Position numbers and translations under genes: made by a program
DNA from: Rhodobacteraceae bacterium D3-12
GTDB taxonomy: Bacteria > Pseudomonadota > Alphaproteobacteria > Rhodobacterales > Rhodobacteraceae
Length of the DNA: 64,000 nt
Assembly (NCBI GenBank): GCA_025916135.1
Contig: CP104793.1
Span: 62,001 to 126,000 of the forward strand
Direction: 5' to 3'
Notes under the pieces: generated by a model
What the model was told of the DNA's origin: nothing
Seen by the model: only the letters and a program-made list of their open reading frames with translations
Databases searched by the model: none
In this document: piece after piece, positions 41,840-51,841 of the stretch
Layout: each line of letters opens with the position of its first letter
Position numbering within the stretch: position 1 is the stretch's first letter

Positions 41840-43577
41840 TAGCGGATTCCTCCGGGGTTGGTGGAGGCTTGGATCGAGGTGGCGTTGCGCACTTTTTGGC
41901 GCAGCACTTCGTCACGCGGGCCAAAGGCGGTTCTCGCGCCGCCTTCGAGCATCAGGAGCAGTTCGCATTCCTGAATGGCCGCGGGACGGTGGGCCATGAT
42001 GATAACAGAGCTGCCTTCGGCTTTCATCGAGCGGATGGCGGCATTGAGGGCGGTAGAGCCGGAATTGTCGAGGTTTGAATTCGGCTCATCCAGCACCAGC
42101 AGAACGGGGTTGCCATAGAGGGCGCGGGCGAGGCCGACGCGCTGAATCTGACCACCGGAGAGTTGTGAACCGGCGACGGACATGGGCGTGTCATAGCCAT
42201 GCGGCAGTGCGAGGATCATGTCGTGGGCGTCGGCCTTTTTGGCGGCGTCGACCACTTTGCTGTCGTCGATGTCAGGCGACAGGCGGGCGATGTTTTCGGC
42301 GATGGTGCCATCAAAAAGCTGCACCCTTTGGGGCAGGTAGCCGACATATTGGCCCAAAACGGTCGGGTCATATTGATCGAGCGTCGCACCGTCGAGCCGC
42401 ACAAAACCGCCAGCCGGATGCCAGACGCCGGTGAGCGCATGTGCGAGTGTGGATTTACCCGCGCCAGAGGGGCCGATCACGCCGAGCGCCTTGCCGGGTT
42501 CAAGCCGGAAGCTGAGCATTCGGAGGCTGGCGGTGGATTGGCCGGGGGCACCACTGTCAATTGTTGCACATCAAGCAGCGCACGCGGGCGCGGCAATGCG
42601 GTGCGCGGCGCGGCTTCGGGGACTTCGGAGAGAAGGGCGGCGAGGTTGCGCCAGCCACTGCGCGCGCGCACGATCACCGCCCATTGGCCGATGGTTGCAT
42701 CAACCGGCGCGAGGGCGCGGCCCATGAGGATGGACCCGGCGATCATCGCGCCGGGCGAAAGCTCGCCTTGCAGCACGAGATAGGCACCAAGGGCCAGCAT
42801 TGCGGATTGCAAAAACAGGCGGAACGCTTTGGAGAGCGAGGTGAACGAGCCGCTGATGTCGGCAGCTTTGATCTGGGATTCGAGCACGTGGTCGCGCCCG
42901 GTTTTCCAGCGTTGGAAGGCGGCTTCGCGCATGCCGAGGGAGACGACAAGTTCGGCTTCGTTGCGCAATTGGGTGGCGAGTTGTTCAGAGCCAACCGCCG
43001 CCGCGCCGGAATTTTTCAGCGGGTCGCGCGAGACGAAGTGGTTTACCACCGCAAGCAGGATCAGGAGCGTGCCGCCGCCAAGGGCGAGCCAGCCAAGCCA
43101 CGGGTGGAAGATGAAAATCCCGGTGAGGAAGATCGGTGTCCAAGGAATATCGGTCACTGACAGGATCGTGGGCGAGGACATCAGCCGTTGCACCGATTCG
43201 AGGTCGGCCAGATTGGCGGCGGTCTCGCGCGGGCCGCGCAGTGCGGATTTACGCATGATCGCATCAAACACGCGCCCGTCGAGCCGGGCCTGAAACCGCG
43301 CCCCGGCCCGCGCCATCACGCGGCCACGGGCAAATTCGAGCAGGCCATACATGGCATAGAGAAACGCCATCAAGCCAGTCAGCGCGACCAGCGTGGCAAT
43401 CGAGCGCGAGCCGAGCACGCGGTCATAGACCTGCAGCATGAAGAGCGGGCCGGTCAGCATCAACAGGTTGACGAAGATACCAAATAATCCGACGGCCCAA
43501 AACAATCCGCGGCTTTCACGACGGGCGGCGCGTAGCTCGGTTAAACCGGCGTCGATAGGGGGCGTTTGACGTTGCAT
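41839..43577 (-). CDS. type I secretion ABC transporter ATPase/permease (PrtD type), frameshifted
   Basis: Exporter half-transporter. The first frame starts at ATG 43577 ([12 protein letters not shown]) and holds the six-span membrane domain ([31 protein letters not shown] onwards). The second frame, ending at 41839, holds the nucleotide-binding domain: Walker [10 protein letters not shown], signature [15 protein letters not shown], Walker [13 protein letters not shown], and H-loop IIMAHRP. The join is at 42542-42543; one more G/C in CCCCCGG restores [21 protein letters not shown]. The repaired length of about 579 residues is normal for PrtD/AprD. All functional motifs are intact, so a sequence error is likely. 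Confidence 0.9.
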
Positions 43578-43846
43578 ATGGGCGTAATGTTCTCTTTTAA
43601 GGCGTGTTGGGCGTAATTTCGTATGTTTCGCCTGAAGTCGCAAGCTAAACCGATTTTGTGAAATTTTCGCGGCGGCGAATGCGGCTTTTATGTTGGATTG
43701 TCTCGGTTTTGCGCAGGCAGGCGGAAGGCCGCGATTGTCGCTTAACTGCCACATCTGGAGTTGAAGCCGTGCTATGCTATGGGCAATGGTGTGGCGGAAA
43801 CTACATAACGCACCGAGTGTTTGACGCGTATTGACCGGAACGGATT

Positions 43847-44656
43847 TTGACCTTGCCTGCGAACCGACCTTTTTTGCCCATCCTGCACCGGCCTTTGAAG
43901 GGTCTTGCGACGGCGGTTTTTGTTGCTTTGTCGCTGGCGGCGTGTAGCACGCCGGGACCGGGGGGCGCGCCGGGCGGGATTCATGATCCTTACGAGGAAA
44001 CCAACCGCTCGACCCACAAGCTCAACCTTGCTTTGGATCGCGGTATTCTGCGGCCTGCGGGCAAGGGGTATACCGGCGTTGTGCCGGACCCGGTCGAGGA
44101 TACGGTTTCGAATTTCGCGGCCAATCTGGCCTTGCCCGGAACGGTGGTGAACAACGTGCTTCAGGGCGACCTGAAGGGCGCGTGGGTCAACACGTTCCGG
44201 TTTGCATTCAACACCGTGTTCGGGATTGGCGGGCTGGGCGATCCGGCGAGCGAAGTCGGGATTGACGCGGTGAACACCGATTTCGGCGAGACGCTTCATG
44301 TTTGGGGCGTGCCGGAGGGGGCGTATGTCGAGTTGCCCGTCTTGGGGCCCTCAACCGAGCGCGATGCGGTTGGCAAGATTGTCGATCTGTTTACCAACCC
44401 GCTGTCTTATACCCTGCCCAAGCCGGAGAAGTATTACGGCACCGGCGCGAGCGCCTTTGCCACCTTGGGTGCCCGGGGCCGGTATTCGGACACGATCGAT
44501 TCGATCCTCTATGAAAGCGCGGACAGCTATGCGCAATCTCGGCTGATATATCTGCAAAATCGTCGGTTCGAACTTGGATCGGATGATGGTAGTGGTTATG
44601 TCGACCCCTACGAAGACCTATATGGTGATCCTTATGCAGACCCTTATGCCGAATAA
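43847..44656 (+). CDS. mlaA: MlaA/VacJ outer-membrane lipoprotein
   Basis: A 269-residue lipoprotein of the Mla retrograde phospholipid transport system, which removes mislocalised phospholipid from the outer leaflet. The lipobox LSLAAC places the lipidated Cys near residue 33. The core has DPYEETNRSTHKLNLALD, NFAANLALPGTVVNNVLQGDLKGA, GGLGDPASEVGI and FGETLHVWGVPEGAYVELPVLGPSTERDAVG. The acidic, Tyr/Asp-rich tail is short. The start is a TTG (43847, or the next TTG at 43853). mlaC overlaps its end. Confidence 0.92.
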   Translation: MTLPANRPFLPILHRPLKGLATAVFVALSLAACSTPGPGGAPGGIHDPYEETNRSTHKLNLALDRGILRPAGKGYTGVVPDPVEDTVSNFAANLALPGTVVNNVLQGDLKGAWVNTFRFAFNTVFGIGGLGDPASEVGIDAVNTDFGETLHVWGVPEGAYVELPVLGPSTERDAVGKIVDLFTNPLSYTLPKPEKYYGTGASAFATLGARGRYSDTIDSILYESADSYAQSRLIYLQNRRFELGSDDGSGYVDPYEDLYGDPYADPYAE

Positions 44657-45251
44657 ACCCACCCGTCGCAGCGCCCTTGGGGGCATGATTTCCGCTTTTG
44701 CGCTGGCGGCTGTTGCCGGGCCGGCAATGGCGATGACTGCGGGTGGTGCGAAGTCGTTGGTTGATGCGATTGTCGCGGATATCAACAAGGTGATTTCAGC
44801 GGGCACGTCTGAAAGCCAGAAAATCCGCCAGTTTGAGAAGATTTTCGTGCGCTATTCCGATGTGCCGACGATTGCGCGCTATGCGTTGGGTGTGGATGCA
44901 CGCCGGGCGTCGAAAGCGCAGATGCGGGCCTTTACCAGCGCGTTCCAGTCGTATGTCAGCAAGAAATACGGCAAGCGGTTCCGCGAGTTCATTGGTGGCG
45001 AGATCGAAGTGCAGAAGGCCCGCAAGGTAAAGAACTTCTTTGAGGTTAAGACCATCGCGCGCCTGCGCGGGGAGTCGCCTTTTGAGGTGACGTTCCTGCT
45101 GTCTGACCGGTCGGGCAAGCCGAAGTTCTTCAACATCTTTATCGAGGGTGTGAACATGCTGTTGACCGAGCGCACCGAAATTGGCGCGATGCTGGACAAG
45201 CGGCGCGGCGATCTGGATGCGTTGATCCGCGATCTGAAGAAGGCTGGCTGA
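44634..45251 (+). CDS. mlaC: MlaC/Ttg2D periplasmic phospholipid-binding protein
   Basis: About 205 residues. The N-terminus (TRRSALGGMISAFALAAVAGPAMA) has a twin-arginine-like RR followed by a hydrophobic core and A-M-A cleavage site. The mature protein shows the MlaC pattern: IRQFEKIFVRYSDVPTIARYALG, FTSAFQSYVSKKYGKRFREF and FFNIFIEGVNMLLTERTEIGAML. It shuttles phospholipid between MlaA and the MlaFEDB complex, which is not in this window. The start may be the ATG at 44634 or at 44646; both overlap mlaA. Confidence 0.92.
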   Translation: MQTLMPNKPTRRSALGGMISAFALAAVAGPAMAMTAGGAKSLVDAIVADINKVISAGTSESQKIRQFEKIFVRYSDVPTIARYALGVDARRASKAQMRAFTSAFQSYVSKKYGKRFREFIGGEIEVQKARKVKNFFEVKTIARLRGESPFEVTFLLSDRSGKPKFFNIFIEGVNMLLTERTEIGAMLDKRRGDLDALIRDLKKAG

Positions 45252-45266
45252 AAAGCTGTCTGAAGG

Positions 45267-45288
45267 AGGCCTCTTGCTAGAGGCCTCT
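45267..45288. terminator. terminator between convergent mlaC and PBP genes
   Basis: GAGGCCTCT/AGAGGCCTC with a TGCT loop, then TTCCTCTTATTT on the plus side. Confidence 0.8.
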
Positions 45289-45314
45289 TCCTCTTATTTC
45301 CGTTCAAGTATGTC

Positions 45315-47507
45315 TTAGCGCTGCTCTACACCGAGCAGGTCTTCCAGCACGCGGTTGACGCCTGTCTGGGTTTTCTTGCGCTGTTGCTCTGTGGGGTCTG
45401 TCGCGATTCCGTCGACGTTGCGGGTTGGTGGAATCGGCTCGCGCATCGGCAGGGGGCGCACGGGCAGGCCTTTGTGCACCCGCTGCATGGTTTCGCGCCA
45501 GATGTCGGCGGGCAGGCCGGAGCCGGTTGTGCCTTTGAGCGGGGTGTTGTCGTCATAGCCCATCCACACGCCGGTCACGTAATCCGCCGAAAACCCGAGG
45601 AACCACGCGTCACGCGCGGAAGTTGATGTGCCGGTCTTGCCCGCGACGGGGCGGTCCGAGAGGTTGGCGCGTTTGCCGGTGCCTTCGGTGACGACTTTGT
45701 TCATCATCCAGATCAGCTGGGCCGCGGTGTTTTCCTGAATCACCCGCTCGCCAATGCCGGAGGTGGCGGTGAAGATCGGTTCCTGACCGCCGAGCAGTTT
45801 GAGTTCGGTCATGCCGTAGGGGGTGACCGAGCTGCCGCCGTTGAGGATGCCAGCGTAGGCGCCTGTCATTTCCAGAAGCGAGGCTTCTGAGGCGCCAAGG
45901 GCAAGCGCGGGGCCTTGCGCCAGATCGGAGGCGATGCCGAATTGCTCGGCCACGGTGCGCACCACGTCGAGGCCGGAGTCGACCGCCAGTTTGACCGCCG
46001 GGACGTTGAGCGAGCGTTTGAGCGCATCGGTCAGCGTGACGGGACCATAGAATTTGCGGGTATAATTCTTGGGGCAATATTCGCCCGAACCGGGGACGTT
46101 GATGCAATAGGGGGCATCATTGACCATATCGAGCGGCGAATGGCCAAGGTCGAGCGCGGCGGCGTAGACGAAGGGTTTAAAGGACGAGCCGGTTTGGCGT
46201 TTGGCCATGGTGGCGCGATTGAATTCGCCCGAGACGCGGGTTTTGCGCCCGCCCACAATGGCGCGCACGGCACCGTCGGCGGACATGACGACGATGGCGG
46301 CCTGTGCTTCGGATCCTGCGCTGACCTTGGTTTCAAAAATGTGGCGCATCGCCTGTTCGGCGGCGGTTTGGATGCGTTGATCGAGGGTGGTGTGGATGAT
46401 CACGTCTTCGGTGGTGTCGCGGGTGAAGAATTCGGGCCCGGTCTGCATCACCCAATCGGCGAAATAGCCACCGGCCTTGCGCTGGGCCGCTTCGGAGAGC
46501 TGGGCGGGGTTGGCAACGGCGTGGGCGTGTTCGGCATCGGTGAGATAGCCCTGTTCATGCATCAGTTTGAGCACGGTTTCGGCGCGCGCCTGTGAGCGTT
46601 CAAGGTTGTTGGTCGGCGCATAGCGGGTGGGCGCGACCAGCAGGCCGGCGATCATGGCGGCTTCGGAGGGGTTCACCTCGGCTGCGGATTTGCCGAAGTA
46701 GCGTTGCGAGGCGGCCTCGACGCCACGGGCACCGGCACCGAGGAAGGCGCGGTTGAAATAGACGGTGAGGATGTCGTCCTTGGAGTATTTCACCTCCATC
46801 GCCATGGAGTAGATCGCCTCTTTGAGCTTGCGGGCGAGGGAGCCACGGCGGCAGTCGGCCTCGTAAGCCGCTTCGGTTTTCCATGTCTTTGCGTCATAGG
46901 GAACGCCGAGGCAGATGAGTTTGGCCGTCTGTTGGGTCAGGGTCGAGCCGCCGTGACCGGAAAGCGGGCCGCGCCCTTCGCGCAGGTTGATGCGCACGGC
47001 GCTGGCGATGCCGCGCGGGGAGAGGCCGAAGTGGCGGTAGAACCGCTTGTCCTCGGTCGCGATGATCGCGTTTTTGAGGTGGCGCGACACCGAGGTCGCC
47101 GAGACCACGCCGCCGAATTGATCGCCGCGCCATGCAAAGACATCGCCTTTGGCATCCAGAAGCGTGACCGAACCGCGCGCGCGCCCGTCAAACAGGTCGT
47201 CCACGGGGGGCAGCGTATAAGAGACATAGCCCACGGCACCGGCGATGATGAAAGCCGTGATCAGGCCGATCCGCCAGCCAAAGCCCCAAATGATGCGGAA
47301 CAGGAAGCCAAAGATCCCCAGAAAGAACGCCACGATGAAGTTGCGTTTACGGGCGGGCTTGCGGGCAGGTTTCCGGGTGGGGCGCCGTTTGGACGCCGCC
47401 GCTTTTGGTTTTGCCTTGGAGGTCGCCTTGGATTTGGATTTGGCGGTGGATTTCGGATACCGCCTGTCCGCCACCAGAGGCGGCTTTTTACGTCCTGAAT
47501 TACTCAT
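45315..47507 (-). CDS. class A penicillin-binding protein (transglycosylase/transpeptidase)
   Basis: A 730-residue bifunctional peptidoglycan synthase. It has a very basic Lys/Ala-rich cytoplasmic tail (residues 1-53), one membrane span (about 70-97) and a GT51 domain with IIATEDKRFYRHFGLSPRGI (catalytic Glu) and HGGSTLTQQTAKL. The transpeptidase has the Ser-x-x-Lys in TGSSFKPFVYAAAL, S-x-N in KRSLNVPAVK and the K-T-G in VAGKTGTSTSA. It resembles PBP1A/PbpF-type enzymes; I would not choose a gene symbol. It is divergent from glnK. Confidence 0.94.
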   Translation of the reverse strand: MSNSGRKKPPLVADRRYPKSTAKSKSKATSKAKPKAAASKRRPTRKPARKPARKRNFIVAFFLGIFGFLFRIIWGFGWRIGLITAFIIAGAVGYVSYTLPPVDDLFDGRARGSVTLLDAKGDVFAWRGDQFGGVVSATSVSRHLKNAIIATEDKRFYRHFGLSPRGIASAVRINLREGRGPLSGHGGSTLTQQTAKLICLGVPYDAKTWKTEAAYEADCRRGSLARKLKEAIYSMAMEVKYSKDDILTVYFNRAFLGAGARGVEAASQRYFGKSAAEVNPSEAAMIAGLLVAPTRYAPTNNLERSQARAETVLKLMHEQGYLTDAEHAHAVANPAQLSEAAQRKAGGYFADWVMQTGPEFFTRDTTEDVIIHTTLDQRIQTAAEQAMRHIFETKVSAGSEAQAAIVVMSADGAVRAIVGGRKTRVSGEFNRATMAKRQTGSSFKPFVYAAALDLGHSPLDMVNDAPYCINVPGSGEYCPKNYTRKFYGPVTLTDALKRSLNVPAVKLAVDSGLDVVRTVAEQFGIASDLAQGPALALGASEASLLEMTGAYAGILNGGSSVTPYGMTELKLLGGQEPIFTATSGIGERVIQENTAAQLIWMMNKVVTEGTGKRANLSDRPVAGKTGTSTSARDAWFLGFSADYVTGVWMGYDDNTPLKGTTGSGLPADIWRETMQRVHKGLPVRPLPMREPIPPTRNVDGIATDPTEQQRKKTQTGVNRVLEDLLGVEQR

Positions 47508-47764
47508 TATATGCCCTGCCCGGAGCTTCTTGGTTTGAGGTCACCATAGACCCCGGAATCAGAAAAGTTGAGCGCTACCTTGCGCCGCGCCGCTTTCAGA
47601 ATGCTGAAATTTTAAGCGTAGAGAGAAAGGTGCCCAAATTTTAATCGACAATCCGGGATTCTTGGCCGGTTTTGCCGCTGTTCCCTTCAGAATCGAGCCG
47701 CATCAGCGTTTTTCTGCATTTGCAATATGGCCGGCACGTCCGGTGAAACGGAAGGGGACATGAG

Positions 47765-48103
47765 GTGAAACTCATCATAGCAACGATCAAGCCATTCAAG
47801 CTTGAGGAAGTCCGCGAAGCACTGACCACCATCGGTGTGCGCGGCATGATGGTAACCGAGATCAAGGGCTTTGGCGCGCAATCGGGCCACACCGAAATCT
47901 ATCGCGGTGCAGAATACGCGGTGAATTTCGTGCCCAAGATCAAGCTTGAGATCGCGGTGAGCGCGGCGATGGCCGATCAGGTTGTCGAGACCATTTCAAG
48001 CACGGCCCGCACGGGCAAAATCGGCGACGGCAAGATTTTCGTGCTCGACGTGAGCCAAGCCGTGCGCGTGCGCACCGGTGAAACCAACGAAGACGCGCTT
48101 TGA
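47765..48103 (+). CDS. glnK: nitrogen regulatory protein P-II (GlnK type)
   Basis: A 112-residue P-II signal protein. The T-loop includes the uridylylation tyrosine (TEIY51RGAEY). The B-loop is TARTGKIGDGKIFV and the C-loop VRTGETNEDAL. It binds ATP/ADP and 2-oxoglutarate and, when not uridylylated, blocks AmtB. The genomic pairing with amtB (27 bases apart) is the classic glnK-amtB operon. The start is GTG 47765 with GGAAGGGGA upstream; the nearby ATG at 47760 is out of frame. Confidence 0.95.
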   Translation: MKLIIATIKPFKLEEVREALTTIGVRGMMVTEIKGFGAQSGHTEIYRGAEYAVNFVPKIKLEIAVSAAMADQVVETISSTARTGKIGDGKIFVLDVSQAVRVRTGETNEDAL

Positions 48104-48129
48104 TCGCGCTGGGAGTGAAGGGAAGACCA

Positions 48130-49629
48130 ATGAAACGGATAACAACCTTTTTGATGGCATTTATGTTTGCCATCGTCACCGCGTTTGGCCTGGCGTCGCC
48201 GGGTATGGCGCAGGAAGAGGGCCCCTCGGCTGATGCGCTTGCAGCGGCGGAAGCGGCTTATAAAACGCCGGATGAGATGATCAAGGAAAAGGCGCTTGGG
48301 GCTGCTGCAGAAGCTGCACAAGAAGCGCTTGATGAAGGTGGTGACGCCGCAGCGGCCGCGGCCGATGCGATTGCCGCGACCTATGCGCCGTTCTTGAACG
48401 GCGACTTCATCTATACTTCTTTGCTGTTCCTTATTGGCGGTTTCCTCGTCTTTTGGATGGCGGCAGGGTTCTCCATGCTGGAAGCCGGTCTGGTGCGGTC
48501 CAAGAACGTGACCATGCAGCTGACCAAAAACGTGGCGCTGTTTTCGCTCGCGGCGATCTTTTATTATCTGATCGGTTATAACCTGATGTACCCGTTGGGC
48601 ACATGGATGGTTGATGGCGTTCTGTCAGGTGTCTGGGGTGTTGGCGTATTGGAAGCGACCGGCGTAACCGCCGCAGGGGCGGACGATATCGGCTATGCCT
48701 CGACCGGGTCGGACTTCTTCTTCCAGTTGATGTTCTGTGCCACCACGGCGTCGATCGTTTCGGGTACTTTGGCTGAGCGTATCAAACTGTGGCCGTTCCT
48801 GATCTTTGTGATCGTTCTGACATCGGTTATCTATCCGCTGCAAGCCAGCTGGAAATGGGGCGGTGGTTTCCTTGATGGTGCCAACTTCCAAGACTTCGCT
48901 GGCTCGACTGTTGTTCACTCGGTCGGTGGCTGGGCGGCTCTTATGGGTGCTCTGTTGCTTGGACCGCGGATCGGCAAATACAAGGATGGCAAAACCATTC
49001 CGATGCCGGGTTCGAACCTTGCGCTGGCCACTCTCGGGACGTTTATCCTGTGGCTCGGTTGGTTCGGCTTCAATGGCGCCTCGCAGCTTGCCATGGGCAC
49101 CGTGGGCGATGTGGCTGACATCAGCCGTATCTTCTCGAACACCAATGCGGCGGCTGCCGGTGGTGCGATCGCGGCTCTGATCCTGACGCAGCTTCTCTAT
49201 AAGAAGCCTGACCTTACCATGGTGCTGAACGGTGCGCTGGCGGGTCTCGTGTCGATCACCGCTGAACCGCTGACGCCGAGCCTTGGTGCCGCAACTCTGA
49301 TCGGTATGGTCGGTGGTGTGATCGTGGTCTTCGCGGTTCCGTTCCTCGACAAACTGAAGATCGACGATGTTGTCGGTGCGATCCCGGTTCACCTGATTGC
49401 TGGTATCTGGGGCACGCTGGCCGTGCCGCTGACCAACTCGGACGCTGGCTTTGGTGCGCAGCTTTACGGGATCGTGGTTGTCGGTGCCTTTACCATCGTG
49501 GCGTCGCTGGTGGTGTGGTTCATCATCAAGGCAGTCATGGGTCTGCGGGTTGATGAAGAGACCGAGATCAACGGGCTCGACATGGCCGAAATGGGCATGG
49601 AAGCTTACCCGGAATTCACCAACGGCTAA
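48130..49629 (+). CDS. amtB: ammonium transporter AmtB
   Basis: A 499-residue ammonium channel. Residues 1-24 are a cleavable signal (FLMAFMFAIVTAFGLASPGMA). An Ala/Glu-rich periplasmic segment of about 65 residues precedes the 11-span Amt core; this segment is long compared with E. coli AmtB. The core shows WMAAGFSMLEAGLVRSKNV, DFAGSTVVHSVGGWAALMGALLLGPRIGKY (first pore His and signature) and VGAIPVHLIAGIWGTLAV (second pore His). The start is ATG 48130. Confidence 0.95.
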   Translation: MKRITTFLMAFMFAIVTAFGLASPGMAQEEGPSADALAAAEAAYKTPDEMIKEKALGAAAEAAQEALDEGGDAAAAAADAIAATYAPFLNGDFIYTSLLFLIGGFLVFWMAAGFSMLEAGLVRSKNVTMQLTKNVALFSLAAIFYYLIGYNLMYPLGTWMVDGVLSGVWGVGVLEATGVTAAGADDIGYASTGSDFFFQLMFCATTASIVSGTLAERIKLWPFLIFVIVLTSVIYPLQASWKWGGGFLDGANFQDFAGSTVVHSVGGWAALMGALLLGPRIGKYKDGKTIPMPGSNLALATLGTFILWLGWFGFNGASQLAMGTVGDVADISRIFSNTNAAAAGGAIAALILTQLLYKKPDLTMVLNGALAGLVSITAEPLTPSLGAATLIGMVGGVIVVFAVPFLDKLKIDDVVGAIPVHLIAGIWGTLAVPLTNSDAGFGAQLYGIVVVGAFTIVASLVVWFIIKAVMGLRVDEETEINGLDMAEMGMEAYPEFTNG

Positions 49630-49659
49630 GGCCTGCGGGATTTCCCGAGAAACACTCAG

Positions 49660-49682
49660 CCCGGCCACCAGTGGTGGCCGGG
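49660..49682 (+). terminator. intrinsic terminator after glnK-amtB
   Basis: CCCGGCCACC/GGTGGCCGGG with AGT loop, then TTTCTTTTAT. The remainder of the 334-base gap before mutL holds a GCGGCCC-CTT-GGGCCGC triloop hairpin (49718-49734) and no gene. Confidence 0.92.
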
Positions 49683-49963
49683 TTTCTTTTATGGGATGAG
49701 GGCGCTTGCGCGAAGCAGCGGCCCCTTGGGCCGCCGCGCATCGCAGCCGCGCCCGGACGCGGCGGTGATTGGCCAGCGTTGTCCGCCCCACTGGCCCAGC
49801 TCGAATTTGGCAGGTATAAAGTGGACTGAACCAAGGTTGGTTCGCCGCCGCGCGCGGCTGTGATGCGCGGAGCGGGCCGGGTGTTAACCGTGTGAATTGA
49901 AACAGGTGAATAGCTGCGATGTCGGGTGGTCGAATCGCGCTAGGGCGTGCTAAATATTGCGTC

Positions 49964-51841
49964 ATGTCTGATGTCAGCCCCAAGATAAGCGAAAAACGCC
50001 CTGAAATCCGCCAGTTGGATGATGCCGCGATCAACCGGATTGCGGCGGGCGAAGTGTTGGAACGCCCGGCGAGCGCCGTGAAGGAGCTTGTCGAGAACGC
50101 GATTGATGCGGGGGCGTCGCGGATCGAGGTGTCTTATGCCGACGGCGGCAAGACGGTGATCCGGGTACAGGACGACGGTTGCGGCATGTCGCCAGAGGAT
50201 TTGCCGCTGGCGTTGTCGCGCCATGCGACGTCGAAAATCGACGGGACCGATCTGTTGGATATTCACACGTTCGGGTTTCGCGGGGAGGCGTTGCCGAGCC
50301 TTGGCGCCGTGGGGCGGTTGAGTGTGACCACGCGGGCCAAGGGGTTTGACGGCGCCGAGGTGACGGTCGCGGGCGGGGTGATGGGCAAGGTGAAACCGGC
50401 GGCCCTGTCGGGTGGAACCATCGTGGAGCTGCGCGATATTTTCCACGCCACGCCGGCGCGGTTGAAGTTCATGCGCACCGATCGCGCCGAGGCGCAGGCG
50501 ATTGGCGATGTGGTCAAGCGGCTGGCGATGGCGGAGCCATATGTGGGCTTTACGCTGCGCGATGTGTCGGGCGGCGGAGAGGGCCGCGTGGTGTTTCGCG
50601 CCGATGCGGAAAGCGGCGATCTGTTTGATGCGCTGCACGGGCGGCTCGCGAAGGTGCTGGGCCGGGAGTTTGCCGAGAATGCGCTCAGGATCGAGGCGGA
50701 GCGCGAGGGGCTGTTCCTGACCGGCTATGCGGCGCTGCCGACCTATTCGCGCGGCTCTTCTGTGGCGCAGTATCTGTTTGTTAACGGGCGGCCTGTTAAG
50801 GACAAGATGCTTTATGGTGCGCTGCGGGCGGCCTATTTCGATTTCCTGAGCCGTGACCGGCATCCGGCGGCGGCGTTGTTTATTTCATGCGATCCGCATC
50901 TGGTGGATGTGAACGTGCATCCGGCGAAGACCGAGGTGCGGTTCCGCGAGCCGGGCTTGGCGCGGGGGTTGATGGTGAGCGCGTTGCGGCATGGTTTGGC
51001 CGAGGCGGGGCATCGGGCGTCGACCACTGTGGCCGGGGCGACATTGGGCGCGATGCGGCCAGAGCAGACGGGGCAGGTCGGGCAGGCCGGACAGGCGGGG
51101 CAGGTCGGGCAGGCGCGGGTCTATCAGATGGACCATGCGTCACGCTCGGCGTTAAGCACCGCCTATCAGATGCAGGCGCCTCAGGTGGAAGCGCCGGGGT
51201 TTGCCGAGGCGATGAGTGCGCGGGTCGAGCCAGTGGTCGAGCACGCGCCGGAGGCCGAGGCGTTGCCCTTGGGCGCAGCGCGCGCGCAGGTGCATGAGAA
51301 TTACATCGTTGCGCAGACCGAGAGTGGCATTGTGATTGTCGATCAACACGCCGCGCATGAGCGGCTGGTTTACGAGAAGCTAAAGCACCAGATGGCCGAG
51401 AATGGTGTGGCGGCGCAGGCCTTGTTGATCCCCGAGATCGTGGAGATGAGCGAAGGCGATTGCGCCCGGTTGATGGATCTGGCCGAAGATCTGGCGCGGT
51501 TGGGGCTGGTTATCGAGCCGTTTGGCGGCGGGGCTTTGGCGGTGCGCGAGACGCCTGCGATCTTGGGCGAGGTGAACTGTCAGGGGATGCTGCGCGATAT
51601 TCTGGATGAATTGGACGATCTGGGAGAGAGCCTGACGGTGCAGGCGCGGATCGAGGCGATCCTGAGCCGGGTGGCCTGCCATGGGTCGATCCGGTCGGGG
51701 CGGCGGATGCGCGGTGAAGAGATGAACGCATTGCTGCGCGAGATGGAAGCGACGCCGCATTCGGGGCAATGCAACCATGGGCGGCCGACATACGTTGAGT
51801 TGAAGTTGAGCGATATTGAGAGGCTGTTCGGGCGCACATGA
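49964..51841 (+). CDS. mutL: DNA mismatch repair protein MutL
   Basis: A 625-residue GHKL ATPase that links MutS to downstream repair. ATPase motifs: [24 protein letters not shown], and [19 protein letters not shown]. The transducer domain follows (about 220-340). A low-complexity Gly-Gln-Val/Ala linker (about 365-385, built from 9-nt units) comes next. The C-terminal dimerisation domain has [17 protein letters not shown] and [12 protein letters not shown]...[11 protein letters not shown]. The start is ATG 49964; the upstream in-frame start is not conserved. It overlaps rmuC (ATGA). Confidence 0.95.
   Translation: MSDVSPKISEKRPEIRQLDDAAINRIAAGEVLERPASAVKELVENAIDAGASRIEVSYADGGKTVIRVQDDGCGMSPEDLPLALSRHATSKIDGTDLLDIHTFGFRGEALPSLGAVGRLSVTTRAKGFDGAEVTVAGGVMGKVKPAALSGGTIVELRDIFHATPARLKFMRTDRAEAQAIGDVVKRLAMAEPYVGFTLRDVSGGGEGRVVFRADAESGDLFDALHGRLAKVLGREFAENALRIEAEREGLFLTGYAALPTYSRGSSVAQYLFVNGRPVKDKMLYGALRAAYFDFLSRDRHPAAALFISCDPHLVDVNVHPAKTEVRFREPGLARGLMVSALRHGLAEAGHRASTTVAGATLGAMRPEQTGQVGQAGQAGQVGQARVYQMDHASRSALSTAYQMQAPQVEAPGFAEAMSARVEPVVEHAPEAEALPLGAARAQVHENYIVAQTESGIVIVDQHAAHERLVYEKLKHQMAENGVAAQALLIPEIVEMSEGDCARLMDLAEDLARLGLVIEPFGGGALAVRETPAILGEVNCQGMLRDILDELDDLGESLTVQARIEAILSRVACHGSIRSGRRMRGEEMNALLREMEATPHSGQCNHGRPTYVELKLSDIERLFGRT

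Noticed and set aside
47680-47764. Sigma-54 promoter for glnK-amtB
   Set aside because: GG and GC dinucleotides occur (TTGGCCGGTTTTGCC) but with 8 rather than 10 bases between them.
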